Origin: JBKQVT01 sp963804825 | GTDB lineage: Bacteria > Planctomycetota > Planctomycetia > Pirellulales > Thermoguttaceae | Length of the DNA stretch: 64,000 bases | Direction of reading: 5' to 3' | Assembly: GCA_963804825.1 (NCBI GenBank) | Contig: CAWDRV010000003.1 | Span: 1,302,001 to 1,366,000 of the forward strand | Shown: positions 18,544 to 27,499 of the stretch, one piece after another | Layout of the letters: each line of letters starts with the position of its first letter | Numbering within the stretch: the stretch's first letter is position 1 | Made by a program: the position numbers and the translations under genes | Notes under the pieces: model-generated | Databases searched by the model: none | Seen by the model: only the letters and a program-made list of their open reading frames with translations | Told to the model about the DNA's origin: nothing

Positions 18544-20477
18544 TCTGCTGCCTCCGTCGTGCTCGACACGTCGTCCACACGAACGAACAAGTCTCGGTGG
18601 GGGTCAAATCCTCTGACGCCAAAGTTGAAATTATCATCGGTGATCTTCAACAGAACGACATTTCCGTCGAGTCGCCTGGGGTTTAGGCCCCCACCCGTGG
18701 GCCGTAGACCGCCATTGTCATTGCCGATCTGGAAATCGAAAGGACTCCAGTTGCGCAGCGGGTCTCCGCGCGGAAGATCGTAAGCGACGGCCACCTTCAG
18801 CGTGGGATTGGGTGGCATCGGCACGTTTGCCATGCGGCTCACGGTGAAGCCGCCGGTTCTCTCTGTTATGTGATACCACTTGGGTTTGGCCGTGATCTCA
18901 TCCATGCGGCCGGGCGCGGCCTCGACCTCCTCCCCAACCCTCCTTTGGCGTTGCTCGCCCGAAGTCCGCTCAATCGAAAAGAAGTCACTCAGCAGGTCGA
19001 AATCCGGCTCGGTTGCTGGCGGCGTCAATATCTCCACGAGACTGTCCACAATACGTCGCACGAAAGTGACACGCCCCTTCCACGTCTTCCAAACTCGATC
19101 AGGACGATCGGCGGACGTGTCCCAGTCTTCATGTGCCGGCCCCTCGGCATCGCCGAGCAGTACTGCAAGGGGACCCTTGTCGACGATCACGATGGCCTGA
19201 ACACCGCGCAGCGATGCCCGAGAGTTGATCTTGGTGATGGTCATTCCGTCGCGAACGAAATACGTGTCGCATCGCGCCCCATCCGCAGCGTGGCGGACCC
19301 ACACATCTAGCGATCCCTCCTCTCCGCTGCCGTGTCGTAGTGGCAACCACATTCGCACGCGTAGCCCGACCAGTTCTCCGGCGGAGAATCTACGCCGCAA
19401 GTCGCGCAGATCAGCTTCACTGAACGAGCTCTCGTTCAAATCTGGCAGGTGATCGGTACCTAGGAGAGGCGTCGCCAGCGAGGGCGGTGTCGCCGCGAGG
19501 CAATGCCGCACGAAGGCAATCGGCGGTGCGATATGCCGCTTGGTACGTTTTGGGCCGTCCCATTTGATCTGCTTGCACGCCGCGGCAATTGCTGATCGAT
19601 CAAGAGTCACCGACCCCAGGCTGTGTCCAAGAATTTCGACCACAAGTTCACCGCGCATGATCCGCGTGAAGAAATGAACTGCTGCGGCCTGCAGAAGCCG
19701 TTCTGCTTTCAAGTCCGTGTGAACGAAAGGTGCGACCACGGAAAGGCCGGGCTCGTCGGTGCGAGTTAGTTTCCATTCCTTGCGGAACTGCTGCAATTCC
19801 TGCTCGTCCTCGATCGCCAACGGAAAACCGTTGGAGTCCTGATCGCCGCACCAGTAGCCCTCCGGCATGTACTCCTTGCCGTGGCAGGCATGGATTTGCA
19901 ATACGGCTTGCCCCATCAGAAGACTTCGATGATCTGAGGAGCGAATCGTCAAGCCGAACATCGACCCGACTCCGCTTGCTGCGCGATACACCGTCTTGCC
20001 CAATCCCCAACGGCCGAGGTCGACACCCGTCTTGCCGCTGCGCCCGATGTTTCGCCAGAACCAGTAGAAGTCCTGGCGCGTGGTATCGCCAGTCTCGGGA
20101 TCGTGGAACAGAAGCGGGTCCCCCTCCAGGCCGCACGTTCCGAAGTCCTCACAGACCAGGAATCGGCAAGGGATCCGAGGTAATCCGTGCTCGTCGAACT
20201 CGATCTGCCGTGCGGCCAACGGGGCCCGCAATCGGGCAAAGTAGTGCGCAAGCCGTTGGGCGCTAGGGGCATCCTCCGCCTCATGGACCGCCAGACGGAC
20301 GCGAACTGGTCCTTGGCCACAAGGGGCATCCAGGGAGTTCTGAAGAACCTCCCGGATCAAAGCATCGTTTCCAGCGTATTCGCCCTCGCCCGTCTGCTCC
20401 GTCTTGAACAGCTCGGCCTCGTTCGGATCGCGCCGCACAGCGGCCCCGCGAAGTTGCTCAAAAGCCCATAGGCCCAT
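18540..20477 (-). CDS. GHKL ATPase (first gene of the island operon)
   Basis: 645 aa. The ATP-binding boxes are an N-box with LIREVLQNSLDA (E43, N47), a G1-like VCEDFGTCGLEGD (109-120; ED-FGTCGL in place of the usual DxGxG) and G2 GRWGLGKTVYRAAS (155-168). The rest (residues 250-645) is long and unassigned, with a Pro/Gly-rich beta region near the end. It heads a row of genes overlapping by 4 bp, and the promoter must lie in 20478-20895. GHKL ATPases cycle between open and closed dimers. In restriction-type loci they are thought to clamp DNA or control nuclease partners. It is distinct from the 557-aa-frame GHKL protein at the other end of the island. Confidence 0.75.
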   Translation of the reverse strand: MGLWAFEQLRGAAVRRDPNEAELFKTEQTGEGEYAGNDALIREVLQNSLDAPCGQGPVRVRLAVHEAEDAPSAQRLAHYFARLRAPLAARQIEFDEHGLPRIPCRFLVCEDFGTCGLEGDPLLFHDPETGDTTRQDFYWFWRNIGRSGKTGVDLGRWGLGKTVYRAASGVGSMFGLTIRSSDHRSLLMGQAVLQIHACHGKEYMPEGYWCGDQDSNGFPLAIEDEQELQQFRKEWKLTRTDEPGLSVVAPFVHTDLKAERLLQAAAVHFFTRIMRGELVVEILGHSLGSVTLDRSAIAAACKQIKWDGPKRTKRHIAPPIAFVRHCLAATPPSLATPLLGTDHLPDLNESSFSEADLRDLRRRFSAGELVGLRVRMWLPLRHGSGEEGSLDVWVRHAADGARCDTYFVRDGMTITKINSRASLRGVQAIVIVDKGPLAVLLGDAEGPAHEDWDTSADRPDRVWKTWKGRVTFVRRIVDSLVEILTPPATEPDFDLLSDFFSIERTSGEQRQRRVGEEVEAAPGRMDEITAKPKWYHITERTGGFTVSRMANVPMPPNPTLKVAVAYDLPRGDPLRNWSPFDFQIGNDNGGLRPTGGGLNPRRLDGNVVLLKITDDNFNFGVRGFDPHRDLFVRVDDVSSTTEAAE

Positions 20478-20895
20478 GACATCAACCCCCCTTTTTCGGA
20501 GCGTCTATCTGTTTCCTGCGTCCAACTTTTGAGTCGCTGCAAGGTGGTCGTGAACTGGTGGTGGTCGCCCAGGATTGGATGAGTGGCAGTCGTTCTCGGT
20601 CCCCAGCCCTCGTGGAAGGTCTCGAAGACACGCTTCCGATACCCCCTGTAAGCGTAATTCTTTAGATTACCAAGCCGCCGGCCGGAATGAAAGTGGCCCG
20701 TGCTCCACCCCCCCATTTTCCATGACTCGCCTCCCTGGGGGGCAGAGTCGTCAGCTTTCGCCCGGATTGGCCAAATCATCGCCAACCTGGCGAGTTGCAC
20801 AACTCTCAATGGGGGTGGTGCCGCTCGGCTTGTGGCCGGGGAGATACGCGATACACTGACGGTCTGGGTGTCTCTTTTCGTTCGGGACGCATACC
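20478..20895. other. Divergent intergenic region
   Basis: 418 bp between the island's first gene (minus) and the beta-CASP gene (plus). It should hold both promoters. I see no convincing -35/-10 pair, RNA or repeat. The open frames crossing it on the minus strand lack a plausible start or family signature. Confidence 0.4.
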
Positions 20896-22563
20896 ATGGC
20901 AACCCACATCGGCCGATCGTTGCCCCATCCCTTGAGGTGGACTGTTGTCGGAGCATTGCTGCTCTTGCTTGCGGCAACTGCCTGCGGTCAGAAATCACGG
21001 CCCGGTCGCTCTATCGCTGCGCCTCCGAACCAGGCAAAAGTCACCGTATACGGCGCCGCCGGACAGGTGAGCGGATCGCTTTCACTGCTTGACACGGGAA
21101 CGGCCCGGTGTCTTGTCAACTGCGGAGCGTTCTACGCCAATGCCGAGGAAACGGTGCCTCCCCACGGGGATGCCGCCTTTGCGTTTAACCCCCGGGACAT
21201 CCAGGCCGTCTTCGTGACCCATGCTCACCAAGACCACATCGGCCGCTTGCCCTCCCTGGTGTCCCAGGGCTTCCGCGGTCCCATCTACCTGACCGAGGCG
21301 TCCCGCGAACTGGCAGCCGTGATGCTGGAGTCCGCCGTAAGATACGACGAGAACCAGAAGAGATCCTGGTCCTGGTCCCGAAAGTCACTGGCCGATGCCG
21401 TTGCTTCGCACCACGCCCTAACCGTTCACTGGCGATCTGACTGCACGTACGCTCAAGCGATCAAGCCGAGCAATCGGGAGAGCATGGAATGCACGCTGCA
21501 AGGGTTACAGAGAAGCCTGAAGACGAAGAACGGTTGTGCTTGTGCGGTTTGTCGCACGTGCGTGGCGAACGAATTGGACGACATCCTGAAGCTCATGCGA
21601 GTTATGCCATACCGTTCGCCCATCCGAGTAGGCCCTGGATTGCAAGCGGAGTTTCTGGATGCTGGGCATATCCCAGGCTCGGCGAGCGTGCTCTTCTCGG
21701 TCACAGTCGGCGGGAAGGAAAAGAAGTTTCTCTTCTCCGGCGATCTGGGTAACGAGTTGTCGGCCTTGTTTCCCGGCCCGCGCCCGGCGCCCGACGTGGA
21801 CGCGGTCTTCGTGGAAACGACCTATGGGCCAAAACCTCGCAGCCGGTCGGTCAATGGTGAGCGAGAAGTGTTCCGCAACGCCGTCGCCGATGCCGTGCGC
21901 AACGGCGGGATCGCATGGATACCGGCCTTTGCCTTGGATCGCACACAAAAGATGCTCTACGAGTTGCACCTGGCCCAGCAGAAAAACGCTCTGCCGAGCA
22001 CTGTGCCGATTTTCTGCCCGTCGCCCACGGCACGGAAGATTACGGAGATCTATCGCCTCCACCAGAAAGATGGTTGGTTCCGAACCGAGGTTGCCAATGA
22101 TCCGCAGGCCTGGTCACCCGAGTCCCTGAGGAAATCTGCGAGGCTACCGGCCCGTCTACCGCGGCCGTGTATCCTCATCACGACCAGCGGCATGATGACG
22201 CACTCCCTGTCCAGGGAGCTTTTGGGGAAGCTGCTGCCTGATCGTTCGGTGACCGTGTTCCTGGTGGGCTACCAAGATCCCGACACCCCCGGCGACTGGT
22301 TGAAGCAAGGCAAGAGCACGATCACCATCGATAACCAGTCCATCGCAGTGCGGGCGAGGGTCCGGTCTTTCGGCTGCTTCTCCGCACATGGCGACAGCCG
22401 GGACATCGACGCCTGGCTAGCCAAGATCCACCGGGATGCAAAGGTCATTTTGGTCCACGGGGACCGAGACTGCCTGACGGGCAGGTGTAAGCAGTTGATG
22501 GAACAGGGCTGGAAGAACGTTTTCGTTGCCGAGCCGGGGGCGGAGATCGACCTGGCGCGGTGA
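20896..22563 (+). CDS. Exported metallo-beta-lactamase/beta-CASP hydrolase (probable lipoprotein)
   Basis: 555 aa. The N-terminus is a signal peptide with a lipobox-like LLLLAATAC (cleavage before C33). The metallo-beta-lactamase core follows: THAHQDHIG (HxHxDH, about residue 110), DAGHIPGSAS and FSGDLG. The beta-CASP motifs are FVETTYG, FCPSPTARKI, ITTSGMM and FGCFSAHGD, ending LVHGDRD. Beta-CASP proteins are RNases or DNA-repair nucleases and normally cytoplasmic, so an exported, lipid-anchored copy is odd. A Cys cluster (CACAVCRTCV) lies between the two domains. It is a single gene reading away from the island. An att-like repeat starts about 40 bp after its stop. Confidence 0.8.
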   Translation: MATHIGRSLPHPLRWTVVGALLLLLAATACGQKSRPGRSIAAPPNQAKVTVYGAAGQVSGSLSLLDTGTARCLVNCGAFYANAEETVPPHGDAAFAFNPRDIQAVFVTHAHQDHIGRLPSLVSQGFRGPIYLTEASRELAAVMLESAVRYDENQKRSWSWSRKSLADAVASHHALTVHWRSDCTYAQAIKPSNRESMECTLQGLQRSLKTKNGCACAVCRTCVANELDDILKLMRVMPYRSPIRVGPGLQAEFLDAGHIPGSASVLFSVTVGGKEKKFLFSGDLGNELSALFPGPRPAPDVDAVFVETTYGPKPRSRSVNGEREVFRNAVADAVRNGGIAWIPAFALDRTQKMLYELHLAQQKNALPSTVPIFCPSPTARKITEIYRLHQKDGWFRTEVANDPQAWSPESLRKSARLPARLPRPCILITTSGMMTHSLSRELLGKLLPDRSVTVFLVGYQDPDTPGDWLKQGKSTITIDNQSIAVRARVRSFGCFSAHGDSRDIDAWLAKIHRDAKVILVHGDRDCLTGRCKQLMEQGWKNVFVAEPGAEIDLAR

Positions 22564-22599
22564 TCTCGACGGTGGCTGAAAATGCTCTTGGGCCAGGTG

Positions 22600-22936
22600 C
22601 CGGTGGGCGGCCCCGAGGACACGAAAGTGGGCCGAATTACGCCGAAACACGAAGCCTGAAAACATAGCACCACAGGAGACACCACGAGAAGTTTGCCTTT
22701 CCCTAAGTCCTTTGCCCCATTGGTACTTACGGAAACTGAGCGTCGGCCTCCGGACGATTCAGAAATCGCGACGCAAAGCATTACGCACCAACATGTTACG
22801 TTGCGACGTTTTTTCTGGAAGCCGACGCCTATAGGCCAAAATACCCTCCCCAAACCACCGAAACCTCCCCTTTTCACCCTCTCCGTTGCAGCTAGATGCA
22901 ATGAGCGGCAATGAGCGGAAAGCAGGATGACACCCG
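22600..22936 (+). repeat. att-like repeat copy 1 (tRNA-Arg core)
   Basis: First copy of a roughly 300-bp non-coding unit. Shared landmarks with copies 2 and 3 are a left block at 22666-22687, the core GAGCGTCGGCCTCCGGA at 22738-22754, and a right arm with tandem GCAATGAGCG at 22886-22922. The core equals the 3' D-stem strand plus anticodon stem-loop (CTCCGGA) of tRNA-Arg(CCG). In this copy the rest of the tRNA is replaced by other sequence, as expected for an element-element junction. Confidence 0.7.
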
Positions 22937-23028
22937 GTTTTTACGCGCAGGATTGAATCGGTGGCCATGTGCGCAATAATTCGTGGCGCAGTGATTCCCT
23001 GATACAAACGAAAAGCGAGGTGTCGCTC

Positions 23029-23982
23029 ATGGCTACCGTGCTGACAGATCCTGACGTTCTTCGCCACACGCACCTACCTCTTAACGACGGTCATTCGGCA
23101 ATCCCGGCACTTGGTTTTGGAACGCTTATTCCCGATCCAGTCGCCACCCGGCGAGCAACCAAGGCGGCCATGGAGGTGGGATTCCGCCATTTCGACTGCG
23201 CGGAACGGTATCGCAATGAGCACGAGGTAGGCGAAGCGATGCGGGAGGTCTTTCAAGAAGGAAAGATCACGCGGAGCGAGGTCTTCGTCACGACCAAACT
23301 TTGGAACACCAATCATCGGCCCGAGCGGGTCCCGGCGGCGTTCGAGGCGAGCCGCAAGCGGCTGGGGCTCGATTATGTCGACCTGTATCTGATGCACACG
23401 CCGTTCGCCTTTCGGCCCGGAGACGAGCAAGATCCGAGGGATAGCAACGGTCGCCCCATTTACGACGAAGGCGTGACGTTGCTCGACACATGGGGGGCCA
23501 TGGAGAGCCTCGTGGACGGCGGTTCGTGCAAGGCGATTGGCCTGTCCGATTGCGGCATCGAGCAGGTCGGGGAGATTCTTCAGTCGGCGCGGATCAAGCC
23601 GGCCGTACTTCAGGTCGAGGCCCATCCTTACCTTCCCGAATGGGAGCTTCTCGACTTCTGCCGGCGCAGCGGCATCGTGCTGCTGGCTTTTGCACCGCTG
23701 GGCCACGCCATCGAGCCCAGGTTGCTGGATGATCCAGTCATCACCGGCATTGCCAAGACGGTCCAAAAAACTCCCTCGCAGGTCCTGCTGGCTTGGGCCG
23801 TCCAGCGCGGAACGGCGGTGATTACTACCTCCAAAGATCCCCGCCACATCGAGGAGAACTTCGCCATCTCCACACTTCCTGAGGAAGCCATGGAACGGAT
23901 CAACAAGGCGATAACGACCAGGGTTCGACTCAATTCGGTTGTGGATACGGGCGTTCCGGGATTCATAGCTCGGGGAAGGTGA
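23029..23982 (+). CDS. Aldo/keto reductase
   Basis: 317 aa from the ATG at 23029, chosen over an upstream ATG at 22969 because GCGAGG lies about 8 nt before it and MATVLTDPDV fits the family. The (beta/alpha)8 NADPH-dependent reductase tetrad is visible: D and Y in FRHFDCAERYRNE, K in VTTKLWNT and H in LMHTPF. GLSDCG and QVEAHPYLPE are further AKR signatures, and the end ITTSKDPRHIEENF binds the cofactor phosphate. It would reduce aldehydes or ketones; the substrate is unknown. It lies alone between two att-like repeats, as cargo would. Confidence 0.9.
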   Translation: MATVLTDPDVLRHTHLPLNDGHSAIPALGFGTLIPDPVATRRATKAAMEVGFRHFDCAERYRNEHEVGEAMREVFQEGKITRSEVFVTTKLWNTNHRPERVPAAFEASRKRLGLDYVDLYLMHTPFAFRPGDEQDPRDSNGRPIYDEGVTLLDTWGAMESLVDGGSCKAIGLSDCGIEQVGEILQSARIKPAVLQVEAHPYLPEWELLDFCRRSGIVLLAFAPLGHAIEPRLLDDPVITGIAKTVQKTPSQVLLAWAVQRGTAVITTSKDPRHIEENFAISTLPEEAMERINKAITTRVRLNSVVDTGVPGFIARGR

Positions 23983-24023
23983 CGGCCTGGCGTCCCGGGG
24001 CAATCTATGCGCATTGCGGTGGT

Positions 24024-24140
24024 TGGCGCGGCGCGGTCGGCGGCCGTCTTCCCGAATGCCGTCGCGGCGGTGGCGCCAAAGACCCCGGCGGGGCCGCCAT
24101 CAATCACGACCAGATCGTATTCTCTTGTTTGTGCTGACAT
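24024..24140 (-). pseudogene. N-terminal stub of an FAD-dependent pyridine nucleotide oxidoreductase
   Basis: From an ATG at 24140 the minus strand reads TREYDLVVIDGGPAGVFGA and then ATAFGKTAAD, the dinucleotide-binding start (VVIxGGPAG) of mercuric-reductase, transhydrogenase or lipoamide-dehydrogenase proteins. Similarity ends after about 38 codons, where the sequence runs into the aldo/keto reductase gene. A truncated relic; the rest of the gene is missing. Confidence 0.6.
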
Positions 24141-24155
24141 GCGGATCACATTGGT

Positions 24156-24420
24156 TCATTCTGCGCCGACGTTGGTCCCCTTCTCAGCCACCGAGCGTTT
24201 CATCAACAGCACCAGAAGGACAGGTGCCAGGCCCAGAGCGGCGCACAGCCAGAAAACATCGAAGTATGCCAGCGCCGCGGCCTGTTGCTGGCGTAGGCCG
24301 AAGAGTGCTTGTACGGTCATCTGTTGCGACCTGACGCGGTCAGCTGTGTGCCGATTGACATTTCCTGCCTGGGACGCCAACCCCTTCACAACCCAAGGTG
24401 ATTGCTGGAAGAGAGACGCC
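24156..24420 (-). pseudogene. C-terminal stub of an EmrB/QacA-type MFS drug exporter
   Basis: The minus strand ends with QALFGLRQQQAAALAYFDVF, followed by a last membrane helix and LLMKRSVAEKG, the usual tail of 14-helix DHA2 (EmrB-like) efflux pumps. Upstream the frame enters att-like repeat copy 2, so only the last 80-90 residues remain. It lies just 5' of the FAD oxidoreductase stub on the same strand, as if a former efflux/oxidoreductase operon had been cut at both ends. Confidence 0.65.
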
Positions 24421-24479
24421 GAGACTTTGGCTGCCAGAAGGCCGAGTTCGGCGGGTCGCCGGTCGGCCCTGATGATGCT

Positions 24480-24795
24480 GAATTCGGCAGGATCACGGCC
24501 GCGAATAAGGTCCAAAGAGATAGCACCACTGGAGACACCACGCCGCGTTTAGCGATTCCCAAACCCTTGTGGCGCTTGGTACTTACGGAAACTGAGCGTC
24601 GGCCTCCGGACGATTTAGGAATTGCGACGTAAAGCATTACGCACCAATATGTTGCGTTGCGACGTTTTTTCTGGAAGCCGACGCTTATACGCCAAAATCC
24701 CCTCCCCAAACCACCGAAACCACCCTATTTCACCCTCTCCGTTGCAGGTAGATGCAATGAGCGGCAATGAGCGGAAAGTGGGATGACACCAGGGA
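24480..24795 (+). repeat. att-like repeat copy 2 (tRNA-Arg core)
   Basis: Second copy: left block at 24521-24543, core GAGCGTCGGCCTCCGGA at 24594-24610 and right arm at 24742-24778. It is very similar to copy 1 after the core (both continue with CGATT). It cuts the MFS stub. Confidence 0.7.
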
Positions 24796-25075
24796 GATCA
24801 CCACGGGCGGAAGAGAGAGCACCACGGGGAGCACCGGAAGATGCGAACAGATGGCCCCGTAGTCTGAAGCAGGCGGTCGTAGGCCGACTCTACGGTCTGC
24901 CCCATCAGGTGGGGTGACGAGTTGATCGCCGCCGTGCAGCGCGGGACGAGCCGAGAACCGGCTGCGTCAGCAGGGGACGCAATCACCCCTGGTGCATCCA
25001 TGCTGACTTCGTTGCCCAATGATGACATCCGCAGTCGGAAGAGGTCGTCTTCCTGCCTGACTCGGATAAAGCGTA

Positions 25076-25288
25076 CTACCTCCAATGTCTCCAGCAGATT
25101 AGACTGGCAATCGCACCCGCGACGAGCAAGGTGACGCTGCCGGGCTCATGAACCGCATCGCTACTTGCCACAAGGAAACCGATATTGCCGTTCTCGTCGC
25201 TCGGGGAGTAGAAGCCCCGATCGGACGAGGTCAGGGCGTACGAGTCGAGGCCGAACGACCCGCCACGCATCCCGTCGGTATGCGACAC
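25076..25288 (-). pseudogene. C-terminal stub of a formylglycine-generating-enzyme-like PEP-CTERM protein
   Basis: The minus strand reads MRGGSFGLDSYALTSSDRG, then IGFLVASSDAV, the end of an FGE/SUMF1-type sulfatase-modifying domain. A short PEP-CTERM follows (VHEPGSVTLLVAGAIAS, then RHWR). The usual VPEP is VHEP here. Only the last ~70 residues exist; the 24800-25075 stretch beyond the stop holds nothing recognisable. It is a decayed exported protein. Confidence 0.6.
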
Positions 25289-25316
25289 ACATGTGCAACA
25301 CGAAAGGAATTAAGTG

Positions 25317-27186
25317 ATGAATCTTCAACTGAGGCAACTGGTTTTGCTGGCAATTCTGATTCCCCTGTCCTTGTCCGGCTCAAAGAACCGGAATTCCGCA
25401 GCGGACAACCAGGCGGCGGCGCAGACAACTGCGCGAACCACAACAGCGCCCGCCACCCAGCCGGCAGCCACCGGCAAAGTGTACTGGGTGGACGGTTCCT
25501 CGCCCGCGGCCGCAGACACCAATCCCGGCACCGAGGCCAAACCGTGGAAGATGATCGCGCGGGCTGGCGGCGCCAAAGAACTCAAACCAGGCGACACGGT
25601 GCGGATCAAGGCCGGCGTTTACCGCGAGAGCGCCGTCATCACCGTCCGCGGCGAGCCCGGCAAGCCGATCACGTTCGAGGCCGCGCCTGGCGCGTAAGGT
25701 GGTCGTCAAGGGATCGGAGCTGATCCGCGGAACGTGGGAAGAGGTCGCCAATGCCAAGGACGTCAAGGAGCCCTTCCCCAACGCGTTCAAGACCGTCTTT
25801 CGGATCAAGCTCGGCAAGGAGTATTTCACCGATCCGCTATTTGCCGGCTGCTACCAGGACAAGTCCAAGTGGTTTGTCTCGCAGGTGTTCATGACGGACC
25901 GCAAGCCGCTCCAGAAGATCGGCGAGGACGAGGTCTACAAGAACGGCCCGTACCCGTTGCTCCGCACGGTCGGGCACGGACTGGCCGACATGATCGACGA
26001 CTCGTTCTATTACGACGCAGCCTCGCAATACCTCTACGTCCGCATCGCCGGGCACCCGTCGTGGTTCTCGATGGAGGTCGGCGTGCGCGGCTACGTGCTG
26101 GACGTCTCGAAGGCGCGTGACGTGATCGTTCGTGGCCTGGATTGCCGCCACAACCGCATGCCGGCCGGACAGTGGGCGATGTGCGACGTGGGCACCTCTC
26201 AGCGCGTGCGGATCGAGAACTGCACGTTCGAACTGTCTGACTTCTGCGGCCTGAGCGTGTCGAAGAGCAAGGACTGCGTTGTCAGCAATTGCGACGCCTC
26301 CTACAACGGCAACACGGGCATGAACCTGCACCAAGCGGAGGACTGCGTCGTCGAGAACTCGCGTTTCGCGTTCAACAACTATCGCCACTTCAGCGCCGCC
26401 TGGCACTGCGGCGGAATGGGGAACATCCCGGGCAATGTCCGCTCGATCATCCGCGGATGCGAAGCCGCGTGCAACATCGAAAGCCCGGGCATCTGGTTCG
26501 ACACGGACAACGCCGACATCCAGGTCGTCGGGAACGTCATACACCACAACGGCACGGACGGCGTGTTCTATGAGATCAACCGGGGCAAGGTCCAGCCCAA
26601 GGAGTTTCAATTCAACAAGGGCGGCGGAGTGATCGCCGACAACCTGATATTCGGCAACGTCGGCCGGGGCGTCTACATCAGCGGCTGCTCGGGCATCTAC
26701 GTGGTCCACAACACGGTGGCGGACAATGTTGCCGGCATCGTGATCATGCCGCGCGAGAAACCTTTCGAGGTCAACGACAACCGCGTTTTCAACAATCTAC
26801 TCATCCACAATTACATCGCCGCCGACACGCTCGCGCGCGGATGCGATCTGACGATCTACATCTATCCGCCGGCCGAGCAGGCGACGGCGGGCAACGTCAG
26901 CGACTACAATCTTTACGCCAACAACTGCTGGACGCCCACGATGCGTCACAACTGGAACGACGACAACACGCTGGACCATTGGCGGAAGAATTATGGCATG
27001 GACGTGCACTCGCAACTGATGCCGATTTCGTACGTTTCCTCCAAGGGCGGATTCAAGGTCAACACCGCGCGCGAATTGGACGTCGCCGGCCCCCTGCCGC
27101 CCGCGTGTCCGTGGAAACCTGCCAACCCCAAACGCGTGGGATCGTTGACTGCGCGCTGGCCTTTTTCCACAGATTTGCGCAGATAA
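25317..27186 (+). CDS. Secreted right-handed beta-helix protein, frameshifted
   Basis: Two frames (ATG 25317 to TAA 25697, then on from about 25698) join into one 622-aa protein if the T at about 25694 is removed: EAAPGA then KVVVKGSELIRG. The N-terminus is a signal peptide (LVLLAILIPLSLS). Next comes the DUF1565-like opening KVYWVDGSS, NPGTEAKPWK, DTVRIKAGVYRE, typical of polysaccharide-lyase-like beta-helix proteins. Parallel beta-helix coils follow (VRIENCTFELS, CVVSNCDASYNGNTG, CVVENSRFAFNN). It probably binds or cleaves an extracellular polysaccharide. The last residues (STDLRR) come from a dispersed repeat, so the natural end may be earlier. Confidence 0.75.
27166..27186 (+). repeat. 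Dispersed CAGATTTGCGCAGATAA repeat overlapping a stop codon
   Basis: A short repeat related to the inverted pair at 45134-45193 provides the last codons and TAA of the beta-helix gene. Similar 'CGCAGATAA(A)CGC' repeats are common intergenic elements in such genomes. Confidence 0.4.
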
Positions 27187-27499
27187 GGAAATAATTGCGT
27201 CACTTGTCCCCCATGACAGTCCTCTCTGTTCCGTGTAATCTGGAGACATTCTTGGTTTCCTGGTAGGAGAACGCGATGCCGAGGATTCGGACGGCATGGC
27301 CCGTTGGAGGGCGACGGTGCGCCGTACACCCGAATTACCGGGGGCGGCCGCGGCGGTTTGAGTTCGAATTGGTGGACCAACGGTTTCGGCGCCGGCCTGC
27401 GCTTTGTCCGCGGCTACACCGGCCGTTTTTCGGCAAACCATCGTAGGCTCCGTTCGCACGATCAGGACAGGCGATCCCGTTCGTCCAACAGCACGTTGC

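Noticed and set aside
3802..20477. Assigning the island to DISARM
   Set aside because: The SNF2, methyltransferase and PLD parts agree, but DrmA/DrmB (DUF1998) proteins are missing, and GHKL, PIN and Mrr_N proteins are not DISARM components.
20500..20720. Minus-strand frame with GYRKRVFETFHEGWGPRT
   Set aside because: No start or RBS and no family; may be antisense of the promoter region.
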